Part shown: piece after piece, positions 1 to 5,644 of the stretch
Layout of the letters: each line of letters starts with the position of its first letter
Numbering within the stretch: the first letter of the stretch is position 1
Made by a program: the position numbers and the translations under genes
Notes under the pieces: model-generated
Database searches by the model: none
Told to the model about the DNA's origin: nothing
Seen by the model: the letters and a program-made list of their open reading frames with translations, nothing else
NCBI GenBank assembly: GCA_027063545.1
Contig: JAMORN010000124.1
Coordinates: forward strand, 1 to 8,041
Length of the DNA stretch: 8,041 bases
Reading direction: 5' to 3'
Origin: a bacterium
Lineage (GTDB): Bacteria; JAMORN01

Positions 1-1956
1 ACCTTTCCAAAGAAGACCCATATCTGCCAACAGGCTATATGCTTTCCCACTTTCATTTTGATTACCAACAGGTACAGGTGCTAAATTAGAGTAAGCGAAC
101 TTAGCAGAAAGGCCTATTGCTAAATTATTAAGTAATTTCAACCCCCAATGGAGTCCTGCATTCATATCATAGGCTCTAAATGTACCTAAAATCTGACCTG
201 TTTCATCTGTATGAGTAATTGATCCATAGGATAAATAAGTTATAGAAAATCCTAATGTTCCTATTTTTATACCTGGAATTATAATAGATGTATATAAAAG
301 GTATAAATCTTTATAATTTAAAAGAGGAAGTACCTTATGATAACTAAATCCTAAAATAGGCTTTGACATTTTATATATATATAAATTATCATCTGCAGAT
401 GCTACTATATATCCCTTTTGATATACTGCAGAATTTAAAGAGTTATTTATAAACATAACCTCTGTTAGAGAGGTATTATTCTCTTTTTTATACTTTAAAA
501 TCTTTGTTTTTGTATAAAATATTAAAGGATCACTGTTTATTATTCCTACAACATCCTCTCCCTTTACTTTTATCCTTTTTATTTTATTCCTCTTAATATT
601 ATAGATATAAATAGCCCCTTTACCGCCAATATAGAGAGTACTATCATCAAACTTAACTATACAATTTATCTCGGGATTATAAAGAAAAGAAGAAAGATCT
701 TTTAAAAATGAAAGATAAAACTCTTTCTTTTTATCCTCTACTTTTTTTGCTACAATATTATTTATAGAATCTAATACCTTAAAATTAAAACTATCACTAT
801 AGAAGAAAGTGTAATCTGGTCTTAAACTATCAATATCTAAGGATGAATCACACATAACAACCTTCACTTCTAAAAAATTAAGTTTATGTTTTTGAGAATA
901 ATCTTTAATTTGCTCCTCTATTTTCTTAATACTATCCTCTACATTTAAAACATAATCAGAATCTATCTTTGAAGAATTTAAAGAATCTCTAACAAAAATA
1001 GAATCATTTATTACAATTATTACATTTTTTATTATCCTAATACTATCAATCTTTGCTTTATTTTTATTATACTCTGATATATCAAAAGAAATTAATCCTT
1101 TCTTTTTACTTATAATTATAATTCTATCTTTATCTATAAAACTAAAGCCCTTTATATCATTTATTATCATTTTTAATGGTTTTGAAAAATAATAATCTAA
1201 ATTAAATTTATTTTGATCTAATATATAAAAACCTTGATCTGTTAAAATCCATAACTTACCATCTGGACTTTCAGAAATATATTTTATAGTTCCATTTAAC
1301 CCCTCTTTAGAGTTTATTACATTCCATCTCTCATTTTTAAAATACACTAATGAATGTTGTGTTATTAAATAAATATAACCTCTTTTAGACTTATATATAT
1401 CAATTATAGAATCTTTTATTATCATACTATATGGCATATTTAAAACCCAAATATCTTTCTCTGGAATATCCTCTGTTATAGAATTAAATTCCATTATTTT
1501 ACTTTTATACTCCTCTAAATTTTCTTTATCTGTAACCCATCTTTCAATTAATCCTTCTATAGAATCATCTTCTCCTAAATACCAAACCTCATAGTTATAA
1601 AATTTTCCCATTTGCCATCTATACAACCCCTTATTTGTTAAAACATAAAGAAGATTATTATTTTCTTCAGAAGGAAAAATAACCTTTTTTATAACAATAG
1701 AAGTATCCTTTAAACTATTAAGAACCCAATCATTTGCTAAAGGAGAAAATCCTAAACCTGCTGGATTATAATATAAACTAAATGGATCATCTGCTATGGC
1801 GACATTTGCCTCCCCCATTCCTGTTGCTCTTGCTCCAACAGGGATGTACATATATTGAAGACCACTTTCACTTACAGCAAAAATTTTATTTAATAATAGC
1901 GTATTTAAACTTATTAAAATTAACAACATTAAATTTAACCTATTAACTCTCTTCAT
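1..1956 (-). CDS. PorV/PorQ-family outer-membrane barrel protein with large inserted propeller-like domain (partial, 3' end outside window)
   Basis: I translated this frame by hand: it is open for 652 codons from an ATG at 1956 to base 1, with no stop. Residues 1-27 form a signal peptide (basic start, Leu/Ile-rich core, likely cleavage after IFA). Residues 40-69 carry the PorV/PorQ N-terminal signature (VGARATGMGEA, then AIADDP and YYNPAGL). Barrel-like sequence resumes near residue 533 and includes YLSYGSITHTDETG (574-587), the AYDMNAGLHWGLKL stretch (595-608) and LADMGLLW, all typical of the family. The ~460 residues between are an insertion that ordinary family members (about 300-400 aa) lack. 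The protein should sit in the outer membrane. PorV itself is a type IX secretion shuttle, but that role cannot be assumed here. The start overlaps the upstream gene by 14 bp, with GGGAAG six bases before the ATG, implying translational coupling. Only two cysteines are visible (369 and 432), so one disulfide is possible. Confidence 0.85.
   Translation of the reverse strand, partial: MKRVNRLNLMLLILISLNTLLLNKIFAVSESGLQYMYIPVGARATGMGEANVAIADDPFSLYYNPAGLGFSPLANDWVLNSLKDTSIVIKKVIFPSEENNNLLYVLTNKGLYRWQMGKFYNYEVWYLGEDDSIEGLIERWVTDKENLEEYKSKIMEFNSITEDIPEKDIWVLNMPYSMIIKDSIIDIYKSKRGYIYLITQHSLVYFKNERWNVINSKEGLNGTIKYISESPDGKLWILTDQGFYILDQNKFNLDYYFSKPLKMIINDIKGFSFIDKDRIIIISKKKGLISFDISEYNKNKAKIDSIRIIKNVIIVINDSIFVRDSLNSSKIDSDYVLNVEDSIKKIEEQIKDYSQKHKLNFLEVKVVMCDSSLDIDSLRPDYTFFYSDSFNFKVLDSINNIVAKKVEDKKKEFYLSFLKDLSSFLYNPEINCIVKFDDSTLYIGGKGAIYIYNIKRNKIKRIKVKGEDVVGIINSDPLIFYTKTKILKYKKENNTSLTEVMFINNSLNSAVYQKGYIVASADDNLYIYKMSKPILGFSYHKVLPLLNYKDLYLLYTSIIIPGIKIGTLGFSITYLSYGSITHTDETGQILGTFRAYDMNAGLHWGLKLLNNLAIGLSAKFAYSNLAPVPVGNQNESGKAYSLLADMGLLWKG
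361..1740 (-). other. Inserted domain in the PorV-like protein: beta-propeller-like repeats plus Asp-Ser-rich segment
   Basis: This covers about residues 73-532 of the PorV-like protein. Short blade-like units recur in which a hydrophobic beta strand is followed by a Gly turn and a Y/I-rich strand: LLYVLTNKGLYRW (102-114), GYIYLITQHSLVYF (193-206), PDGKLWILTDQGFYILD (231-247), RIIIISKKKGLISFD (278-292), STLYIGGKGAIYIY (439-452) and YIVASADDNLYIYKM (516-530). The PDGKLWILTDQGFYILD unit is close to the repeats of two-component-regulator propellers (Reg_prop type). Between units at about 298-425 lies a charged stretch with nine Asp-Ser dipeptides and a probable helix. The fold is inferred from the repeat pattern, and the blade count is uncertain. 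Confidence 0.6.
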
Positions 1957-2455
1957 ATATATCTTCCCATTTAGAATTTACAAATTTTATTCTTTCTTTA
2001 GTTTCTATTAAAGTTGCATCAAATGTCCCTTTAATTTTACATTTACAACCTAAATGAAAAGGAGGTATTAAAGAAGTATTTTCAACAATATCTCTTCTTC
2101 TTAAATAATAATTATCAATATTTTTGCAAGTTTCACAAGAACAATTATCCTTCTCATATACAAAAAAAACAACTCCAGATTTATCCCCCTCTTCTATTTC
2201 TTTTATATTCTCTTCTAAAATATTAAAATACTCATCAACTAAGCTCTCATCTTTGCCTATTTTTCTTACGAAATCAAGCATTTCATCTTTTGATGGCCTT
2301 TCTTTTTTAAGCTTTTCTCTAGGAGAAACCCTTATAATAGAATAAGTCCCTGAATGATAAATTTTAGGAGTTTCTTCCTCTTTAGGAAGAAATATTATAA
2401 CTAAAAAGCCTATAAAAAAAAGTATAATGAAAAAAAATATTAGAGGTGCTAACAT
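1943..2455 (-). CDS. Small membrane-anchored protein with a Cys/His (MuF-like) metal-binding motif
   Basis: I do not recognise this 170-residue protein as a named family. Residues 3-23 form one strongly hydrophobic helix, suggesting an N-terminal membrane anchor or uncleaved signal. A charged, helical middle (about 45-95) follows, then the C-terminal cluster C105-x-C107-x2-C110 ... PP-x-H134-x2-C137-x-C139. Six Cys/His ligands in this arrangement suggest a bound metal, probably zinc. The 'CxxC ... IPPxHxxCxC' form resembles the C-terminal end of phage MuF/SPP1 gp7-type head proteins, but the rest of that domain is absent. The gene lies 40 bp after thiF, and its stop overlaps the start of the PorV-like gene by 14 bp, so it is probably co-transcribed and coupled with that gene. 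No Shine-Dalgarno sequence precedes its ATG; the start was chosen because it keeps the membrane helix. Which side of the membrane the cysteines face is unclear. Confidence 0.75.
   Translation of the reverse strand: MLAPLIFFFIILFFIGFLVIIFLPKEEETPKIYHSGTYSIIRVSPREKLKKERPSKDEMLDFVRKIGKDESLVDEYFNILEENIKEIEEGDKSGVVFFVYEKDNCSCETCKNIDNYYLRRRDIVENTSLIPPFHLGCKCKIKGTFDATLIETKERIKFVNSKWEDIYEES
2039..2143 (-). other. Putative zinc-knuckle motif (CxCxxC - PPxHxxCxC)
   Basis: This stretch encodes residues 105-139 of the 170-residue membrane protein. Five cysteines and one histidine lie in two clusters 23 residues apart, and the second cluster reads IPPFHLGCKC. The spacing and the Pro-Pro-x-His lead-in match the conserved C-terminal part of phage Mu gpF-like proteins. 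Metal binding is inferred. Confidence 0.5.
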
Positions 2456-2495
2456 AGTATTTTTAAAATAATATTTTTTTAAGAAAAAATAAACT

Positions 2496-3083
2496 TTAAT
2501 CTTCTATCATTTTTAATAAAAGTTCATTACTTTCAATAGCAGAAAGTGTAAGAACTTTTGTTGAAATTGGCGGAAATTTTTCTACATCTTTTGTAAAATC
2601 ACCTACTACAATAACATTATCGCCTAATTTTATCTTTTGAACTACATCAAACGAATCTATTCCACCAAGACCACTTACTGAAATAAGAAATTTCTCTTTG
2701 TTTTTTAACACATATTCTATCAAAAGCTTTTTTATTTCCTTAGAATCCACACATTCTGCTATGTATTTATAATCTTTTAAAATACTATCTATATTATCCT
2801 CATCTAATCTTTTTTTTAAGACTCTTATTTTTATTTCAGAATTGACCTTTCTTAATTTTTCCGATAAAGCATCTACTTTAAACTTTCCAATATCCTCTTT
2901 ATCATAAAGTTGCCTGAAAATATTACTCTCCTCAACAATATCAAAATCAATCAATAAAATCTCACCCAACCCTGATTTTGCCATTATATAAGAAAGCCAT
3001 GAACCCAATCCACCCACACCAACCACTGCTAATTTTTTATTTTTTAACTTATCTTTTACTAATTTATAATCTAAATTCTCCAT
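2496..3083 (-). CDS. thiF: ThiF family-2 E1-like adenylyltransferase (HesA/MoeB/ThiF superfamily)
   Basis: This 195-residue Rossmann-fold protein has the E1-like ATP-binding pattern: GVGGLGS (22-28), the acidic strand end LLIDFD (43-48), SNIFRQ (53-58, with the phosphate-contacting Arg at 58), DIGKFKVDA (64-72) and the ECVDSKE segment around Asp113. The short length, the late GDF-x2-DVEKFPP block (161-171) and the lack of zinc CxxC pairs fit the ThiF family-2 subgroup rather than MoeB or full-length ThiF. Such enzymes adenylate the C-terminal glycine of a ThiS/MoaD-like sulfur carrier in the cytoplasm. The only cysteine (C111) is not at the usual catalytic position, so thioester formation is doubtful. 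No thiS, thiG or thiH is present. The ATG lies one base after the stop of the SufB-like gene with only a weak AGAAG-type ribosome site, so translation is probably coupled to it. Family is clear; the substrate is not. Confidence 0.85.
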   Translation of the reverse strand: MENLDYKLVKDKLKNKKLAVVGVGGLGSWLSYIMAKSGLGEILLIDFDIVEESNIFRQLYDKEDIGKFKVDALSEKLRKVNSEIKIRVLKKRLDEDNIDSILKDYKYIAECVDSKEIKKLLIEYVLKNKEKFLISVSGLGGIDSFDVVQKIKLGDNVIVVGDFTKDVEKFPPISTKVLTLSAIESNELLLKMIED

Positions 3084-3084
3084 A

Positions 3085-4038
3085 CTACTTTCTTCTTAAA
3101 ATTCCCTGTATTATAATATCTGTTGCCTCATCCTCTGTTAAACCCTTTGCCATAAGTGTTTGAAGTTCCTTTGAATCAACGCTACCTAATGCTGCCTCAT
3201 GGGTAATATGAGAGGTTGGATCTCTAACCTCAATTATAGGAATAGCCCTTGCTCTACCCTGGTCTTTTACAATCTCAGTACAATCAACATGGCCTTTTGC
3301 ATATTTACCAGTTGCTATAAGATCACTATAAATATCAGCCTCTGCCTGATCCTTTACTGCTATTTTAGAATATAAAAACCCCCTTGAATAATTACCTTTT
3401 AACAATCCTTTTTCTTTTACCTTTATTTTATCGTTCTCTCTTCCATACATATACATCCCTAATTCTACCACTCCATAATCCTCAACTATTGCCTCAGATT
3501 CCAAATCAACACTTCCTATTAATCCCTTTGTAATCTCAAATTCATTTTTATAATAGGCATTATATCCAACCTTTGCAAGGGTTTTTGCTTTAATTGTAAT
3601 CTCGGAAGAAACATTAGGGTGGTAGTGTCTTTCAAAATAACGGTAACTAGAATTTTCTCCTAATTCTATATCAGTATATGAATCATGAAGAATCTCATTT
3701 CCATCAACAAAATTACATATAGAAATTAAAGAAACATGACTATTATTACCCAGTTTTACATTTGTCCTTACCTCTTGAAGTCCTTTTTGATGAATCATAG
3801 CAAAACAAACAAATATAGGCATCTCCATTTTTACATTATCCTCAATCTCTAGTAAAACATTTGCTCCGTTGTCTATTTCCTCTACCTCAACCCTTATCCC
3901 ATATACTAAATTTGAACTTATTACTTTATTTTTGTTTATAATAAGATGAGCTATATCTCTATTTAAAAAAGCATCCTTTTCATCTTCCAGGGTAGAAAGT
4001 ATCTTCTCGAATATATCATTGGCATATATTTTTGCCAT
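3085..4038 (-). CDS. sufB: Short SufB/SufD-like Fe-S cluster scaffold (SmsB-type)
   Basis: The 317-residue protein has the right-handed beta-helix core of the SufBD family and the diagnostic C-terminus: GHVDCTEIVKDQ (249-260), SHITHEAALGSVD (276-288) and the helical end KGLTEDEATDIIIQGIL. C253 and E281 correspond by motif and spacing to the SufB residues (C405 and E434 in E. coli) implicated in cluster assembly. With its ATPase partner it should form the cytoplasmic scaffold that builds and hands over Fe-S clusters. It is much shorter than classical SufB (about 470-495 aa), because the long N-terminal region is missing. That fits the minimal SufBC systems (SMS) of anaerobic archaea and bacteria. 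Its ATG follows the sufC-like stop by one base, with AAAGGAG within the end of that gene, so production of the two subunits is coupled. Some pipelines will label it SufD. Confidence 0.9.
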   Translation of the reverse strand: MAKIYANDIFEKILSTLEDEKDAFLNRDIAHLIINKNKVISSNLVYGIRVEVEEIDNGANVLLEIEDNVKMEMPIFVCFAMIHQKGLQEVRTNVKLGNNSHVSLISICNFVDGNEILHDSYTDIELGENSSYRYFERHYHPNVSSEITIKAKTLAKVGYNAYYKNEFEITKGLIGSVDLESEAIVEDYGVVELGMYMYGRENDKIKVKEKGLLKGNYSRGFLYSKIAVKDQAEADIYSDLIATGKYAKGHVDCTEIVKDQGRARAIPIIEVRDPTSHITHEAALGSVDSKELQTLMAKGLTEDEATDIIIQGILRRK

Positions 4039-4039
4039 G

Positions 4040-4798
4040 TTAATCTCCTTTTTTTAAATTTAATATTTCCTCTTTTGCTAAAATCTTGGAATAATCAACC
4101 TCACAATAAGGACATTTTGTCCCAAAATATTCAGTTAACCTATTAATATCACCCTCAATATAACTTACTCCACAACAGATAAGAGTTCCTCTATCTGCTC
4201 TTTTTAATACTTCCAAAGAATGAGTAATTAAAAGCACTGTTGTTCCTTTTTGTTTAAAAATATTCAACATATTAAAAATGTAGTTAATAGCCTCTATATC
4301 TATACCTGAATCAGGCTCATCAAGAATAACAAGTTTAGGATTTAGTAAATAAATTGCTGCCAACTCAATTCTTTTTCTCTCCCCTCCACTTAATGAATTA
4401 TCTACATATCTATCTATATAACTTCTATAATTTAGACCAACAAGTTCTAAAGCCTCTTTAAATTTTTCTTCATCTTCTTTTTTTAATGAAAGCTTTAAAT
4501 ACTCTTTAACTTTTATCCCTTCATACCTCACAGGTTCCTGCCACAAAAGTGTAATCCCTAAATTAGCCCTCTGAGTGATATCTAAATTATTAATCTCTTT
4601 TCCTTCAAAAATTATTTTTCCATCAATATCCCTATAGGATGGAATCCCCATCAATGTGTATGCAATCGTACTTTTACCAGCTCCATTTTTACCAACAATT
4701 GCATAAATCTCTCCTCTATTAATACTAAAATTTACCCTCTGTAAAATATATTTTCCTTCTTTTTCTAATCTAACATCCTTAAATTTCAATAACTCCAT
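4040..4798 (-). CDS. sufC: SufC-like Fe-S assembly ABC ATPase (SmsC-type) with C-terminal CxxC
   Basis: This is a complete 252-residue cytoplasmic ABC ATPase. It has Walker A GKNGAGKST (37-45), Q-loop Gln87 in LLWQEPV, signature LSGGERKR (136-143), Walker B LVILDEPDSGID (156-167) and switch His193 in ITHS. The DEPDSGID wording is typical of SufC. ATP binding and hydrolysis by SufC drives conformational change in the SufB scaffold during cluster assembly. It is first gene of the sufC-sufB-thiF cluster, behind a good promoter and an AAGGAGAG ribosome site eight to ten bases before the ATG. It carries two cysteine pairs near its end, CC at 208-209 and CPYC at 229-232. Classical SufC does not need these. 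They may bind metal or receive sulfur, but I infer that only from their spacing. Confidence 0.93.
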   Translation of the reverse strand: MELLKFKDVRLEKEGKYILQRVNFSINRGEIYAIVGKNGAGKSTIAYTLMGIPSYRDIDGKIIFEGKEINNLDITQRANLGITLLWQEPVRYEGIKVKEYLKLSLKKEDEEKFKEALELVGLNYRSYIDRYVDNSLSGGERKRIELAAIYLLNPKLVILDEPDSGIDIEAINYIFNMLNIFKQKGTTVLLITHSLEVLKRADRGTLICCGVSYIEGDINRLTEYFGTKCPYCEVDYSKILAKEEILNLKKGD

Positions 4799-4800
4799 CC

Positions 4801-4813
4801 TTCTCTCCTTTTT
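4801..4813 (-). promoter_or_regulatory. Ribosome binding site of the sufC-like gene
   Basis: On the minus strand AAAAAGGAGAG lies just before the ATG at 4798. It is a strong Shine-Dalgarno sequence and fixes this start. Confidence 0.7.
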
Positions 4814-4828
4814 ATCTTTAATATTACA

Positions 4829-4857
4829 AAAATAGTGATTTTAATGATATTTGTCAA
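4829..4857 (-). promoter_or_regulatory. Sigma70-type promoter of the suf-thiF cluster
   Basis: A perfect -35 box TTGACA (4857-4852) is followed after 17 bases by TATTTT (4834-4829), which matches four of six -10 positions. Transcription would begin near 4822 and give a leader of about 25 bases. The element lies in the only long gap between the exonuclease and the sufC-like gene. A loose inverted repeat (TTGACAAATA facing TATTTTTGTAA) spans both boxes and could be an operator, but it is imperfect and AT-rich. Confidence 0.6.
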
Positions 4858-4896
4858 GAAAAAAAATAGAAAATAAAGTAATAGAAACAAAAAAAA

Positions 4897-5514
4897 TTAA
4901 AATAATTTTTGTGTTGAAGAATAAAGATGTTGATTTTTTAAATAGACTGCAAATTCTAAGATAGTATCATAAAGAGCCCTATGTCTATGGGAATTTAAAA
5001 AAATTTTTCTTACCTCTTCATTCTGAGGAAGTATTTCATTATGGATTAGATTATATAACTCCTTATTAACATAGGAAGATAAACCTTTAGGGGTACCTTT
5101 AAACTTTGCTGGTGAAATCTCTTTCCAATCCAAACTCTCTACAAAACTAAAAGTTTCTTTCTCTTCTGCAAAAACAAATAATTTTATTAAAAAAGTTTTA
5201 TCAAACTTATAATTCCATGCGTAAATAGAGTTTTTTAACTTACTATTATATTTTAAAATAAATTCCTTTACTTCTCCAGCAACCTCTTTTATATCTTTTC
5301 CCTCTTTTAAAATCTCTTCATAACTTATCTGATGAATACTAAAAGCCTTTCTTAATCCATCAATATATGTATTTTTATAAAACTCTGGTGGCTTAATTAA
5401 AGAAGAATAATAATCTATTATCTTATTATTCTCAATCTTAATTATACCAACCTCACAAGGAAAGGAATAAAAACTAAAAGCATGTCCTGTAGTCTCAAAA
5501 TCAATAATAAACAT
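4897..5514 (-). CDS. DEDDh 3'-5' exonuclease, DnaQ-like fold
   Basis: The 205-residue protein carries the three exonuclease motifs. Exo I is DFETTG with Asp5 and Glu7. Exo II lies around NYKFDKTFL with Asp105. Exo III is H178-R-A-L-Y-D183, the HxAxxD form that marks the DEDDh subgroup. These residues bind two metal ions that hydrolyse DNA or RNA from the 3' end. The protein is a single domain with no polymerase, helicase or PHP module, so it may act in repair, proofreading in trans or RNA trimming; the sequence does not decide. AAGGAAA before the ATG serves as ribosome site. The gene stands alone, behind the terminator of the upstream flavoprotein gene and 98 bp before the suf cluster, and its neighbours give no clue to its role. 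Confidence 0.85.
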   Translation of the reverse strand: MFIIDFETTGHAFSFYSFPCEVGIIKIENNKIIDYYSSLIKPPEFYKNTYIDGLRKAFSIHQISYEEILKEGKDIKEVAGEVKEFILKYNSKLKNSIYAWNYKFDKTFLIKLFVFAEEKETFSFVESLDWKEISPAKFKGTPKGLSSYVNKELYNLIHNEILPQNEEVRKIFLNSHRHRALYDTILEFAVYLKNQHLYSSTQKLF

Positions 5515-5551
5515 AAATATTTTCCTTATATTGTTTGCCTTTAATTTAATT

Positions 5552-5581
5552 AATATAAAATAAAAAAGGGAGGTTTGACAA
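5552..5581 (-). promoter_or_regulatory. Candidate exonuclease promoter overlapping the terminator
   Basis: TTGTCA (5581-5576, five of six -35 positions) and TATATT (5557-5552, five of six -10 positions) are 18 bases apart, upstream of the exonuclease start at 5514. The -35 box spans the loop and edge of the preceding terminator hairpin, and the U-tract DNA forms the spacer. AT-rich DNA yields chance matches, so support is moderate. Confidence 0.4.
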
Positions 5582-5591
5582 CCTCCCTTTT
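5564..5591 (-). terminator. Rho-independent terminator of the GXGXG/GltD-like gene
   Basis: A perfect 12-bp stem (AAAAGGGAGGTT pairing with AACCTCCCTTTT) encloses a four-base loop. On the minus strand it is followed by a T-rich run (TTATTTTATA). It starts 53 bases after the flavoprotein stop, so it ends that transcript. The plus-strand side also has an A/T-rich flank but no plus-strand gene to end. Confidence 0.92.
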
Positions 5592-5644
5592 GAAAAAAAT
5601 TTATAAAATATTTTTATAGATTATTACCTCTCTGATTCTTCTTA

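Noticed and set aside
1-1942. Long stretch read as intergenic or degenerate DNA
   Set aside because: Translation of the minus strand shows a continuous open frame with a signal peptide and family motifs at both ends, with no frameshift or stop.
2124-2345. Plus-strand ORF of 73 codons
   Set aside because: It lies entirely inside the membrane Cys/His protein gene on the other strand, is Ser/Lys-rich low-complexity sequence and has no ribosome site; a shadow.
2456-2495. Terminator or promoter between thiF and the membrane Cys/His gene
   Set aside because: The 40 bases are A/T runs with no GC-containing stem, no clear -35/-10 pair and no ribosome site, so read-through from the suf cluster is the simplest view.
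2978-3163. Plus-strand ORF of 61 codons
   Set aside because: It crosses the thiF/sufB-like junction antisense to two well-supported genes and has no recognisable motif.
4892-4910. A/T-only hairpin (aaaaatt-aaaat-aattttt) at the end of the exonuclease gene as a terminator
   Set aside because: Seven A/T pairs that include the stop codon are too weak; the T-run that follows is common in this AT-rich DNA. The exonuclease transcript may read into the suf cluster.
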